This document shows, in pieces, positions 35,588 through 45,391 of a DNA stretch of 64,000 nucleotides. Location of the stretch: positions 186,001 through 250,000 of the forward strand of contig OY969700.1 of NCBI GenBank assembly GCA_963702035.1, written 5' to 3'. The position numbers were made by a program, and so were the translations under genes. Each line of letters begins with the position of its first letter. The first letter of the stretch is position 1. Under the pieces are notes generated by a model, which saw only the letters and a program-made list of their open reading frames with translations, did not search any database and had not been told where the DNA came from. The DNA is from VRUE01 sp963702035 (lineage in GTDB: Bacteria; Actinomycetota; Thermoleophilia; Solirubrobacterales; 70-9).

Positions 35588-35626
35588 TCAAGCCGGAGGT
35601 CGCGAGTTCGATTCTCGTCGGGTGCA
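35588..35626 (+). repeat. Right tRNA 3'-end-like direct repeat (attR-like)
   Basis: Partner of 28470-28508 with two substitutions, 7,118 bp away. Nearby upstream bases (CACCCGAT) could be a leftover of the 5' acceptor strand, as if the D arm were deleted. No integrase gene lies between the repeats. Confidence 0.8.
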
Positions 35627-35651
35627 CGGCGGGATCGGTAGGCCCCGTTAG

Positions 35652-35686
35652 ATGTAGCTGCTAAAGTCGTGTAGATGACGCTACAT
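35652..35686 (+). promoter_or_regulatory. Candidate operator of the Phd/VapC module
   Basis: Inverted repeat ATGTAGC (35652-35658) and GCTACAT (35680-35686) flanks TAAAGT (35662-35667), which lies seven bases before the antitoxin ATG. Suits autorepression by Phd. Confidence 0.45.
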
Positions 35687-35950
35687 GCCCACGGTGGAGA
35701 GGTCGGTGTGCGGGAGCTGCATGATCGCCTCAGCGAGTACCTCCAGCGAGTCGAAGAGGGCCAGGAGGTGCTCGTCACTAGGAGAGGGCGGCCCGTCGCC
35801 CGGCTCAGCGCTGCCGAGCCACGCGATCCGCTGTCTGAGCTCGTCGACCGCGGCCTGGTGCGCCTGCCGCAGAGGCGACGCTCGGCTCGCCGGGCGCGGG
35901 TGAAGGCTACGGGACCGGTTTCAGATCTCGTCGCCGAGCAGCGCCGCTGA
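35675..35950 (+). CDS. Phd/YefM-family antitoxin
   Basis: 91 residues. VGVRELHDRLSEYLQRVEEGQEVLVTRRGRPVARLSA is the typical Phd fold; the basic C-terminal part (RRRSARRARVKATGPVSDLVAEQ) binds the toxin. Its stop overlaps the toxin start (CTGA). Confidence 0.88.
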   Translation: MTLHAHGGEVGVRELHDRLSEYLQRVEEGQEVLVTRRGRPVARLSAAEPRDPLSELVDRGLVRLPQRRRSARRARVKATGPVSDLVAEQRR

Positions 35951-36366
35951 TCCTCTACTTCGACACCTCGGCGCTCGTCAAGCTCGTCATCGTCGAGGAG
36001 GGCTCCGAGCTGGCATCCGAGTTGTGGGGCACCTCCCACGCAGCGGCCGCCAGCATGCTCATCTATCCCGAGGGTCGTGCCGCCCTGGCCGCGGCGCGGC
36101 GCAGCGGTCGGCTGGGGACGAAAGAGCACGCCCGCGCGCTCGCCGACTTCGAGGGCCTCGTATCCGATCTGACCCTGATCGGCGTCGATGAGCCGCTCGC
36201 CCGCAGTGCCGGCAGCTTGGCCGAAGAGTTCGAGCTGCGTGGCTACGACGCCGTGCACTTGGCCACCGCGCTGGCCCTGGGCCAGAACGCGGTCACCCTC
36301 ATCACCTGGGACGGAGACCTGGCCGAGGCGGCGCTGGAGGCGGGTCTGCCGACCGCCCCGGCGTAG
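35947..36366 (+). CDS. VapC-like PIN-domain toxin, probable CTG start
   Basis: 139 residues if translation starts at CTG 35947. The PIN domain needs this upstream part: LYFDTSALVKLVIVEEGSE carries the first catalytic Asp. Other acids: Glu in YPEGRAAL, Asp in GYDAVHLATAL, Asp in LITWDGDLAEAA. No ATG, GTG or TTG lies in frame between the previous stop and this motif; the first in-frame TTG (36022) would remove the active site. CTG overlapping the antitoxin TGA is the simplest start. Confidence 0.82.
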   Translation: MILYFDTSALVKLVIVEEGSELASELWGTSHAAAASMLIYPEGRAALAAARRSGRLGTKEHARALADFEGLVSDLTLIGVDEPLARSAGSLAEEFELRGYDAVHLATALALGQNAVTLITWDGDLAEAALEAGLPTAPA

Positions 36367-36402
36367 TGAAGCTCTAGTCAGACTCGCCCCGTGCCGCTGC
36401 CA

Positions 36403-36408
36403 TACGAT
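36403..36408 (+). promoter_or_regulatory. Candidate -10 box for hisIE-trp operon
   Basis: TACGAT six bases before ATG 36415. A leaderless start leaves no room for a leader peptide or attenuator. Confidence 0.45.
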
Positions 36409-36414
36409 TGTCCG

Positions 36415-37026
36415 ATGTTCGAGTTGGTCACATTCGACGACCGCGGCTTGGTGCCGTGCGTGGCGCAGGACGCTGCGAGCGGTGAGGTGCTGACGCTGGC
36501 GTATGCCAACGAGGAGGCGCTGCGGCTGACCATCGAGAGCGGCGAGGTGCACTTCTTCAGCCGCTCGCGGGGGAAGATCTGGCGCAAAGGGGAAGAGTCC
36601 GGGCACGTGTTGAAGCTGAAGCAGCTGCGGATCGACTGCGATGGCGACGCGATCGTCGCTCTGGTCGAGCCGACGGGCCCTGCCTGCCATACCGGCGAGC
36701 GGTCCTGCTTCTACCGTGAGCTCGATGGCGGCGAGCCCGAGCCGGTTGCGGCGGAGGCGTTGGCGACGCTGCAGCGGACGCTGCGCAGTCGGGCTGCCGA
36801 GCGGCCCGCGGGCAGCTATACGGTGACGCTGCTCGATGACCCCAAGCTGACCGGGGAGAAGGTCGAGGAGGAGGCCGAGGAGGTCGTGCGCGCGGCGCGC
36901 GAGGAGTCCGACGAGCGTGTCGCCGAAGAGGCCGCCGACCTGCTCTACCACCTCAGTGTGCTGCTCGCCTCGCGCGAGGTGTCCCAGGCCGCCGTGATGG
37001 AGGTCCTCAATGGCCGTCGCGGCTGA
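36415..37026 (+). CDS. hisIE: Bifunctional phosphoribosyl-AMP cyclohydrolase / phosphoribosyl-ATP pyrophosphatase
   Basis: 203 residues. N-terminal HisI (LTLAYANEEALRLTIESGEVHFFSRSRGKIWRKG; DCDGDA; CHTGERSCFYR with metal-binding Cys) fused to HisE (YTVTLLDDPKLTGEKVEEEAEEVVRAA...DLLYHLSVLL). Two consecutive histidine steps. Starts a run of tryptophan genes and overlaps trpE by 17 nt. Confidence 0.95.
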   Translation: MFELVTFDDRGLVPCVAQDAASGEVLTLAYANEEALRLTIESGEVHFFSRSRGKIWRKGEESGHVLKLKQLRIDCDGDAIVALVEPTGPACHTGERSCFYRELDGGEPEPVAAEALATLQRTLRSRAAERPAGSYTVTLLDDPKLTGEKVEEEAEEVVRAAREESDERVAEEAADLLYHLSVLLASREVSQAAVMEVLNGRRG

Positions 37027-38521
37027 AACCGCCGAGCTGCGGATCGAGCCCAGCCTCGACGAGGCTCGGGCGCTCTCCCGCGAGGGCAATGTCGTCCCCG
37101 TCCGCACACGCTTCGTAGACGACTGCGAGACGCCCGTCTCCGCCTTTCTCAAGCTGCGCGCCGGCGAGCCCGAGGGGGCGCCCTGCTTCCTGCTCGAGTC
37201 GGCCGAGCAGGGCCAGGTGGGGCGCTACTCCTTCGTCGGCATCCGCCCCCGCTCGGTGCTGCGCTGGAACGACGGGACGCTGAGCGAGACAGGCGGGGAC
37301 GATCGCGACGCCCCGGACCCCTACGCGGCGGTCGCCGAGAGCCTCGCCCGCTTCCGGCTCGCCCCGGTCGAGGGCCTGCCGCCCTTCGCCGGCGGCGCCG
37401 TCGGCTTCTTCGGCTACGACCTGGTGCGCACGGTCGAGCCGCTCGCCGAGCCCAACCCCGACCCGCTCGGACTGCCCGACATGGCGCTGATGATCACCGA
37501 CGTCCTGCTCGTCTTTGACCACCTGCGCCACGAGCTGACGATCATGTCCTGCGCCTTCGCCGACGACGAGGGCGGGATCGACGCCGCCTACGAGCGCTCG
37601 GTGGCGACGATCGCCGAGGTGCGCGAGAGCCTGCGCGGCGCCGTGCCGGTGCCGGCAAGCCCCGCGATCGCCGAGGCGCCGCGGTTCGTCTCCGGCATGG
37701 AGCGCGAGGAGTTCGAAGCCGCGGTCGCGCGGATCGTCGAGTACGTCCACGCCGGCGACGCCTTCCAGGTCGTCCCCTCGCAGCGCTTCTCCGCGCCGGC
37801 GCCGGTCGAGGCCTTCTCGGTCTACCGCGGTCTGCGCGCGGTCAATCCCTCCCCCTATATGTACTTCCTCGAGTTCGGCGACTTCCAGATCGCCGGCGCC
37901 TCGCCCGAGCCGCTCGTCAAGGTGCAGGGGCGGCGGGTGGAGACGCGGCCGATCGCCGGCACCTACCCGCGCGGCGGCGACGAGGAGGAGGACCGCCGCC
38001 TCGCCGAGAAGCTCGTCAACGACCCCAAGGAGCGGGCCGAGCACGTGATGCTGGTCGACCTCGGCCGCAACGACCTCGGCCGGGTCTGTGAGTACGGCTC
38101 GGTCAAGGTCGACGAGCTGATGGTCGTCGAGACCTACTCGCACGTCCTCCACATCGTCAGCCAGGTCTCCGGGACGCTGCGCGAGGGGGTGACGGCGATG
38201 GACGTGATGCGCGCCGCCCTGCCGGTGGGCACCCTGTCCGGCGCCCCGAAGGTACGGGCGATGCAGATCATCGACGAGCTCGAGCCGGTCAAGCGCTGCT
38301 CCTACGGCGGCGCGATCGGTTACCTGTCGTGGAACGGCGACCTCGACACGGCGATCCACATCCGCACCGCCGTCGTCAAGGACGGCCAGGTCCACGTGCA
38401 GGCCGGCGGCGGCACCGTCGCCGACGCCAAGCCGGCCTACGAGTACAACGAGTCGGTCAATAAGGCCAAGGCGGTCTTCCGCGCGGTCGAGCTGGCCTGC
38501 GAACAGCCGGATTGGCCCTGA
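37010..38521 (+). CDS. trpE: Anthranilate synthase component I
   Basis: 503 residues. Converts chorismate and ammonia to anthranilate. LLESAEQGQVGRYSFVGI contains the Trp-feedback LLES motif; catalytic region NPSPYMYFLEFGDFQIAGASPE, TRPIAGTYPRG and LPVGTLSGAPKVRAM. First committed enzyme of the cluster. trpG begins 9 bp later. Confidence 0.97.
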   Translation: MAVAAETAELRIEPSLDEARALSREGNVVPVRTRFVDDCETPVSAFLKLRAGEPEGAPCFLLESAEQGQVGRYSFVGIRPRSVLRWNDGTLSETGGDDRDAPDPYAAVAESLARFRLAPVEGLPPFAGGAVGFFGYDLVRTVEPLAEPNPDPLGLPDMALMITDVLLVFDHLRHELTIMSCAFADDEGGIDAAYERSVATIAEVRESLRGAVPVPASPAIAEAPRFVSGMEREEFEAAVARIVEYVHAGDAFQVVPSQRFSAPAPVEAFSVYRGLRAVNPSPYMYFLEFGDFQIAGASPEPLVKVQGRRVETRPIAGTYPRGGDEEEDRRLAEKLVNDPKERAEHVMLVDLGRNDLGRVCEYGSVKVDELMVVETYSHVLHIVSQVSGTLREGVTAMDVMRAALPVGTLSGAPKVRAMQIIDELEPVKRCSYGGAIGYLSWNGDLDTAIHIRTAVVKDGQVHVQAGGGTVADAKPAYEYNESVNKAKAVFRAVELACEQPDWP

Positions 38522-38530
38522 GGGAGAGCG

Positions 38531-39094
38531 ATGCGAGTCCTCGTCATCGACAACTACGACAGCTTCACCTACAACCTCGTCCAGTACCTGGGCGAGCTGG
38601 GGGCGGAGATCGAGGTCGTCCGCAACGACCGCGCCGAGGTCGGCGAGCTGCTCGAGCGCGGCGCCGATCGCCTCGTCGTCTCGCCAGGGCCCTGCACGCC
38701 CGCCGAGGCGGGTATCTCGGTCGAGGCGATCCGCCGCTTCGCGGAAGCCGGCACTCCCGTGCTGGGCGTCTGCCTCGGGCACCAGTCGCTGGTCGAGGCG
38801 TTCGGCGGCCGCACCGTGCAGGGCGAGCCGATCCACGGCAAGGACGCCGAGATCAGCCACGACGGGCGGACGATCTTCGCGGGGGTGCCAAGCCCCCTGG
38901 TCGCCGGTCGCTACCACTCGCTCGTCGCCGACCCCGACCTGCCCGACGAGCTCGAGCTGAGCGCCAGCCTCGGCGACGTCGTGATGGGCGCCCGTCACCG
39001 CGAGCTGCCCGCCGAGGGCGTCCAGTTCCATCCCGAGTCGGTCCTCACCCCGCAGGGCAAGCACCTGCTGGCCAACTTCCTCAGCGAGGATTGA
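38531..39094 (+). CDS. trpG: Anthranilate synthase component II (glutamine amidotransferase)
   Basis: 187 residues. Class I amidotransferase with nucleophile Cys in GVCLGHQ and His-Glu in FHPESVLTPQG; NYDSFTYNLVQYLGELG at the start. Supplies ammonia to TrpE. Stop overlaps a possible TTG start of trpD. Confidence 0.97.
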   Translation: MRVLVIDNYDSFTYNLVQYLGELGAEIEVVRNDRAEVGELLERGADRLVVSPGPCTPAEAGISVEAIRRFAEAGTPVLGVCLGHQSLVEAFGGRTVQGEPIHGKDAEISHDGRTIFAGVPSPLVAGRYHSLVADPDLPDELELSASLGDVVMGARHRELPAEGVQFHPESVLTPQGKHLLANFLSED

Positions 39095-39099
39095 CCGAG

Positions 39100-40128
39100 A
39101 TGCCCAACGACATCGTCAGTCGGGCGATCGACGCCGTCTGCGCCGGTGACCACCTGACCACCGATCACGCCGCCGCCGTGCTGGCCGAGATCATGGAGGG
39201 CCGGACCGACGAGGTGCAGACGGGCGCCTTCCTGATCGCCCTGCGGGCGAAGGGCGAGACCGTGCCCGAGCTGGTCGGCCTGGCGCGGACGATGCGCTCG
39301 CTTGCCGCCGCCGTCGAGACCTCGCGTGAGGATCTGGTCGATACCGCCGGCACCGGCGGGGGCCCTTCCACGTTCAACGTCTCGACCACCGCGGCGCTGG
39401 TCGCTGCCGGCGCGGGCTGCGCCGTCGCCAAGCACGGCAACCGCTCGAACAGCAGTCGCAGTGGCTCGGCTGACCTGCTGGAGGCGCTCGGGGTGAACAT
39501 CGAGCTCGACCCGCCGCGGGTCGGGCAGTGCATCGACGAGGTCGGCTTCGGCTTCATGTTCGCCCCGCGGCACCACGCAGCGATGGCGCACGTCATGCCT
39601 GTGCGCAAGGCGCTCGGCGTGCGCACGATCTTCAACTTCCTCGGGCCGTTGACCAACCCGGCCGGCGCCGAGCGCCAGCTGCTCGGCGTCTCCGACCGCC
39701 ACTACCAGGAGACGATCGCCGAGGCGCTGCTCGGCCTCGGCAGCGTGCGGGCGATGGTCGTGGCCGCCGAGGACGGGGTCGACGAGCTCTCGATCTCAGC
39801 CCGCACGCGGGTGATCGAGGTCGCCGAGGGCCGTACCGAGGAGTGGTTCGTCGAGCCGGGCGAATTCGGCCTCGGCACCGCCGAGCTGGAGGAGGTCGCC
39901 GGCGGCAGCCCCGAGGAGAACGCCGCCACTTCGCGCGCGATCCTGGCCGGCGAGAGCGGCCCCCACCGCGACCTGGCCGTGCTCAACGCGGGCGCCGCGA
40001 TCTACGTCGGCGGCCTGGCGGACAGCCTCGGCGAGGGCGTCGAGAAGGCGGCTGCGGCGATCGACAGCGGCGCGGCAGAGGAGTTGCTCGAGCGCTTGGT
40101 TGCAACGACCGCCCGGCTGGCCGTCTAG
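39100..40128 (+). CDS. trpD: Anthranilate phosphoribosyltransferase
   Basis: 342 residues from ATG 39100; TTG 39091 would add three. PRPP-binding DTAGTGGGPSTFNVST and KHGNRSNSSRSGSAD, plus FNFLGPLTNPA. In most homologues the second motif reads KHGNR-A/S-x-S; here Asn-Ser replaces it, a mild change. Confidence 0.96.
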   Translation: MPNDIVSRAIDAVCAGDHLTTDHAAAVLAEIMEGRTDEVQTGAFLIALRAKGETVPELVGLARTMRSLAAAVETSREDLVDTAGTGGGPSTFNVSTTAALVAAGAGCAVAKHGNRSNSSRSGSADLLEALGVNIELDPPRVGQCIDEVGFGFMFAPRHHAAMAHVMPVRKALGVRTIFNFLGPLTNPAGAERQLLGVSDRHYQETIAEALLGLGSVRAMVVAAEDGVDELSISARTRVIEVAEGRTEEWFVEPGEFGLGTAELEEVAGGSPEENAATSRAILAGESGPHRDLAVLNAGAAIYVGGLADSLGEGVEKAAAAIDSGAAEELLERLVATTARLAV

Positions 40129-40147
40129 GCTTGGCCTTCACGTGGGA

Positions 40148-40948
40148 ATGATCGAGCAGCTGATCGCCGCGGCGCGGGCCGGGGTGGAGGAACGCCGTAG
40201 CAATACGTCCCAGGCGGAACTCGAGTCGAGGCTTCCCGGCCGCGGCGATGACCGGCCGTTCAGCGAGGCCCTGGTCCGTCCCGGCCTTTCCCTGATCGCC
40301 GAGTTCAAGCGGCGCTCGCCGAGCGCCGGGGAGATCTCAGCGACGGCGACCGTCGCCGGCCAGGTCGGCGCCTATGAGCGCGGCGGCGCGGCGGCGCTCT
40401 CGGTGCTGACCGACGAACTGCACTTCGGCGGCTCGCTCGAGGATCTGCGCGCCGCCCGCGCCGCCTGCAGCCTGCCGATTCTGCGCAAGGACTTCATCGT
40501 CAACCCCTACCAGCTCTTCGAGGCGGCGGTCAACGGCGCCGACGCGGTGCTCTTGATCGTCAGGGCGCTCGACGACGACGACCTGCGTGAGATGTACGAG
40601 CGGGCGCGCGGCTTGGACCTCGACTGCCTGGTCGAGGTCCACGACGAGGAGGAGCTGGAGCGGGCGCTGCGGCTCGACGCCGACGTGGTCGGGATCAACA
40701 ATCGCAATCTCGAGGAGGGGACGGTCAACGTCTCCACCACCTACGAGCTGATGCCCGACGTGCCGGCCGGGAAGACCGTCGTCGCCGAGAGCGGGATCTC
40801 CACCCCCGCCGAGCTGGAGGAGTTGGACCGGGTCGGCGTCAACGCCGTGCTGATCGGCTCGGCGCTGATGAGCGCCGCCGAGCCGGAGGCGCTCACCCGG
40901 GAACTGACCGGTGCCGACGAAGGCACCCGCGAGCACCATCTGCCCTGA
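40148..40948 (+). CDS. trpC: Indole-3-glycerol phosphate synthase
   Basis: 266 residues. TIM barrel with IAEFKRRSPSAG (catalytic Lys), LRKDFIVNPYQ, LVEVHDEEEL, GINNRNLEEGTVN and VAESGI. ATG 40148 gives the standard MIEQLIAAAR start; GTG 40142 is an alternative. Confidence 0.96.
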   Translation: MIEQLIAAARAGVEERRSNTSQAELESRLPGRGDDRPFSEALVRPGLSLIAEFKRRSPSAGEISATATVAGQVGAYERGGAAALSVLTDELHFGGSLEDLRAARAACSLPILRKDFIVNPYQLFEAAVNGADAVLLIVRALDDDDLREMYERARGLDLDCLVEVHDEEELERALRLDADVVGINNRNLEEGTVNVSTTYELMPDVPAGKTVVAESGISTPAELEELDRVGVNAVLIGSALMSAAEPEALTRELTGADEGTREHHLP

Positions 40949-41009
40949 GTCCGGCCCCAATTTCACTTTTTAGAAGAACTTTGGGGACGTTCCGGATCAT
41001 CGCTCTCCG

Positions 41010-42212
41010 ATGAAGAACTTTCTCCGTAGCTCATTCGGCTCTGCCCTTCTCGGCGGCGTTGTCGTCGCGGCCTTCGGTTGGGTGGCGATCGCCGCCGGCT
41101 GGATCCATGCCGGTAGCAGTGGCTCGACCGTCACGGTCGCCCGGCCCCTGGCGGCCCCGGTCAACTCCAAGGAAGAAGGCGGCAACCTGGTCAACCAGAT
41201 CTACCGTCGCGACGGTCAGGGGGTCGCATTCATCTCTTCTGACCTGAAGCCGCGGGAATCCTCTGAACTGAGTCCCTTCGGCCAGCCGGAAGGTGGCGGG
41301 GTGGCGACCGGGTCGGGCTTCCTGATCGACACCGAAGGCCACATCGTCACCAACAACCACGTGGTCGAAGGCGCCGACAAAGTCGAGGTCAAACTCGGCT
41401 CCTCCGACAAGACCTACACGGCCGAAGTCGTCGGCACCGACCCGGCGACGGACGTGGCGCTGCTCAAGGTCGACGCGCCGGCGGAAAGCCTCCACCCCCT
41501 CGCCCTCGGCGATTCCTCGAACGTCGAGGTGGGCGAACCGGTCGTCGCGATCGGCAACCCGTTCGGCCTCGACCGCACCGTCACCAGCGGCATCGTCTCG
41601 GCCCTGCAGCGCCAGATCCAGGCCCCGAACGGCTTTTCGATCTCCCACGTGATCCAGACCGACGCCGCGATCAATCCCGGTAACTCCGGCGGCCCGCTGA
41701 TCGAATCCGAAGGCAGGGTGATCGGGATCAACTCCCAGATCCAGACCGGCGGCAGCGGCAACGGCAACGTCGGCATCGGCTTCGCCGTGCCGATCAACAC
41801 GGCGCGCGAAGTCGTCCAGCAGATCGAGGATCACGGCGAAATCAAGCACGCCTACCTCGGCATCAGCGGCGGCAGCATCACTCCCGATCTGGCCAAGGCG
41901 CTGAAGCTGCCGGAGGAACAGGGTGTGCTCGTCAACGAAGTCGTCAAGGGTGGCCCGGCCGACGAAGCGGGGATCAAGGGTGGCGACACCTCGGCGACGA
42001 TCGAAGGGGCCAGCTTCAGGCTCGGCGGGGACGTGATCACAGAAGTCAACGGCAAGAAGATCGCGGGGATGGAAGAAGTGATCAACGCGGTCAACGCGGC
42101 TTCGCCGGGGGACAAGATGGAACTTACGGTCGATCGGGACGGGAAGTCGCGGACGATCGACGTGACTCTTGGGGTACGTCCCGCTTCGGCTGAAGAAGTG
42201 CCTTCGCGGTAG
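41010..42212 (+). CDS. HtrA/DegP-family membrane serine protease with PDZ domain
   Basis: 400 residues. Short cytoplasmic start, one transmembrane helix (GSALLGGVVVAAFGWVAIAAGW), trypsin-like domain with His in TNNHVVEG, Asp in ATDVALLKV, Ser in NPGNSGGPL, and a C-terminal PDZ domain (AYLGISGG...VLVNEVVKGGPADEAGI). Envelope protein quality control. It interrupts the tryptophan gene run between trpC and trpF and is followed by a type A hairpin, so it is probably a separate transcription unit. Confidence 0.94.
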   Translation: MKNFLRSSFGSALLGGVVVAAFGWVAIAAGWIHAGSSGSTVTVARPLAAPVNSKEEGGNLVNQIYRRDGQGVAFISSDLKPRESSELSPFGQPEGGGVATGSGFLIDTEGHIVTNNHVVEGADKVEVKLGSSDKTYTAEVVGTDPATDVALLKVDAPAESLHPLALGDSSNVEVGEPVVAIGNPFGLDRTVTSGIVSALQRQIQAPNGFSISHVIQTDAAINPGNSGGPLIESEGRVIGINSQIQTGGSGNGNVGIGFAVPINTAREVVQQIEDHGEIKHAYLGISGGSITPDLAKALKLPEEQGVLVNEVVKGGPADEAGIKGGDTSATIEGASFRLGGDVITEVNGKKIAGMEEVINAVNAASPGDKMELTVDRDGKSRTIDVTLGVRPASAEEVPSR

Positions 42213-42227
42213 CGGGCGGGGCCTGTC

Positions 42228-42345
42228 GTCGGGGGAGGGTGTCCTCGCGTTGCTGGGTTTTTCGCCTGCGGCGCCGATGGCCTTCCGAGGTTGCGGTTGG
42301 GGCGAAAAAGAGGACGCCGCTGCCGCGAGGACACCCTCCCCCGAC
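42228..42345. repeat. Type A hairpin element, copy 5 (htrA/trpF gap, reverse orientation)
   Basis: Perfect 22-bp arms (42228-42249 and 42324-42345) with GGGTGTCC; imperfect pairing continues outward to about 42213 and 42357, right after the htrA stop. Core in the same orientation as copy 4 (GTTGCTGGGTTTTTCGCC ... GGCGAAAAAGAGGACGCCGC). Confidence 0.9.
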
Positions 42346-42380
42346 GCCACCCGCCCGAGCTGCCGCTGCGGTAGCTCCCG

Positions 42381-42386
42381 TACCCT
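42381..42386 (+). promoter_or_regulatory. Candidate -10 box for trpFBA
   Basis: TACCCT six bases before ATG 42393. Confidence 0.4.
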
Positions 42387-42392
42387 GGGGGC

Positions 42393-43024
42393 ATGCGCGT
42401 GAAGATCTGTGGGGTCACCAATCTCGATGACGCGGCTGAGGCTGTGCGGCTTGGGGCTTGGGCTGTCGGGCTGATCCACTTCGCTGAGAGTCCGAGGGCT
42501 TGTCCGCCCGAGGAGGCTGTGCGGATTTCTGCTGCTTTTCGGCGCAAGTGCGAGGTTGTTGGTGTTTTTGTCAATCCGGAGTTGGGTGAGGTGGCCAAGG
42601 CGGTTGAGGATGCTGGGTTGACGATGGTGCAGCTGAATGGGGAAGAGGGGCCCTCGTTCTGCGGGGAGGTGGCTCGCAAAACCGGCGTCAAGGTGATCAA
42701 GGCGGTTCATGTTTCGAGCGCTGCCGACATTCATGCGGCGGAGACGTTCCGGACGGATTTCCATCTCTTCGACAAGGGTGCGAAAGGCCTGTTTGGCGGC
42801 ACCGGCGAGAGCTTCGATTGGGGCTTGTTGGGTGAGCGTCGCTCTGAGATACCGGCGATCGTCGCCGGCGGCCTGCGGCCGGAGAACGTGGCTGAGGCGA
42901 TCGCCGTCACCCACCCGTACGCGGTCGATGTCGCCAGCGGCGTCGAGGCCGGGCCCGGCCGCAAGGACCACGCCGCGATGACCGCCTTCTTCGAGGCGGC
43001 GCAAGCGGCTAGCGTTGGCGCTGG

Positions 43025-43028
<4 letters not shown>
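42393..43028 (+). CDS. trpF: Phosphoribosylanthranilate isomerase
   Basis: 211 residues. VKICGVTNLDDA with the catalytic Cys, LVQLNGEE-type segment (MVQLNGEEGP), FHLFDKGAKG and IVAGGLRPENV. Overlaps trpB by 4 nt. Confidence 0.96.
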
Positions 43029-44192
<1,164 letters not shown>

Positions 44193-44209
<17 letters not shown>

Positions 44210-44260
44210 CTCGACGGAGCAACAGCGTGGAGGCTCCGTCGAGTCACCCCCCGGACCCTT
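44193..44260. repeat. Type C hairpin element, copy 2 (trpB/trpA junction)
   Basis: Perfect 27-bp stem (44193-44219 with 44234-44260), 14-nt loop CAACAGCGTGGAGG. The left arm contains both the trpB TGA and the trpA GTG. Core shared with the prmA copy and translated in the same frame. Confidence 0.9.
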
Positions 44261-45093
44261 CCGACGCGGGGGTTCCGACTGGCGAGGAGCGGATCGCCCG
44301 GGCCTTTGGAGAAGCTGGTGAGGATGGGCGGGCTGCCCTTATGCCCTACATGATGGGTGGCTTCCCTGACCAGGAGTCTTCGCTTGCGATAACTGCGGCT
44401 TATGTGGATGCCGGCGCCGATCTGATTGAGCTTGGGGTGCCCTTTTCCGATCCGCTGGCCGATGGGCCGACTATCCATGCGGCCGCAACGGAGGCTCTGG
44501 CCGCCGGCGCGACCCTGGAGAGCACGCTTGAGATCTGCGCTTCGGTGTCCGAGCGGATCCCGGTCGTGCTGATGGTCTACTCGAACATGGTGCTCGCGCA
44601 CGGGGGGGCGGCTGAGTTCGCTCGGCGCGCCGCTGGAGCGGGCGCAGCTGGCGCGATTGTTCCCGACCTGCCTCTCGACGAGGCAAATGAAGTGCGGGGG
44701 GCGCTTTCGGGCGAGGGGCTTGCGCTTGTCCCCTTGCTGGCGCCGACCACTCCAGCTGAGCGCCGTGCCCGGATCTGCGCGGCAGCGCAGGGCTTCGTCT
44801 ACGTCGTCTCCAGCGTGGGGACGACGGGAGAGCGGCAGCAGCTCCCCGAGGGTCTCACCGAGCTCGTGGCGGCAACCAAAGACGAAGCCGAAGTGCCGGT
44901 CGCGGTCGGCTTCGGCATCGGCACCCCCGAGCAGGTCGCCGAAGTGGGCAAGATTGCCGACGGCGTCATCGTCGGCAGTCGCCTGGTTCGTGCCGCCGGT
45001 GAGGCAGGCTCATCTGAATCCGCCGGCGCGGCGGTCACCGACTTCCTGCACAGCTCCCGCGCCGCGCTCTCCGCTCAGGGCCGGTCCCGGTAG
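44206..45093 (+). CDS. trpA: Tryptophan synthase alpha chain with hairpin-derived N-terminus
   Basis: 295 residues from GTG 44206. The family part starts at about residue 27 (ERIARAFGEAGEDGRAALMPYMMGGFP); then IELGVPFSDPLADGP with catalytic residues, LVPLLAPTT, and VGFGIGTPEQV. The first 20 residues (TRRSNSVEAPSSHPPDP) are the translated type C element and match the insert in PrmA. No other start codon lies between the element and the conserved part. Confidence 0.93.
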
Positions 45094-45191
45094 GGCTGAA
45101 ACGTCTTGTACTTTTTCGGTGTAGGCCCCAGGCGACAGCCCACCGACAATCCATCGAAAAAGTTAAGTGGAAGCCCTACCGGGACCGGCCC
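45078..45191. repeat. Type B hairpin element, copy 2 (after trpA)
   Basis: Perfect 20-bp arms (45078-45097 and 45172-45191); the trpA stop TAG lies in the left arm. Conserved GAAACGTCTTGTACTTTTTCG and CGAAAAAGTTAAGTGGAA inside; the central loop differs from copies 1 and 3. Confidence 0.88.
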
Positions 45192-45225
45192 AAAAGACCG
45201 CCGCTTGGTTTAGGATTCCGGCCGC

Positions 45226-45378
45226 ATGGGACTCGTAGTCAGCCTCTTTCTCGCCCTTGGCGCCACGACTGTTGCCTACGCCTGGCTCGGCCAGGGCGGC
45301 GGCGTCGCCGGCTTGATCTTCTTCGGCGTCCTGCTGATCGGCGCGACGCTCCGGGTCTTCAAGCCGACCGGTTCCTGA
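45226..45378 (+). CDS. Small two-helix membrane protein
   Basis: 50 residues from ATG 45226 to TGA 45376-45378: GLVVSLFLALGATTVAYAWL, a Gly-rich turn, then GLIFFGVLLIGATLRVF and a short polar end. TAGGAT lies nine bases upstream of the ATG. Coding is supported by the two clean hydrophobic helices and the start context only. Function unknown. Confidence 0.55.
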   Translation: MGLVVSLFLALGATTVAYAWLGQGGGVAGLIFFGVLLIGATLRVFKPTGS

Positions 45379-45391
45379 CGGCCCGGCCGGC

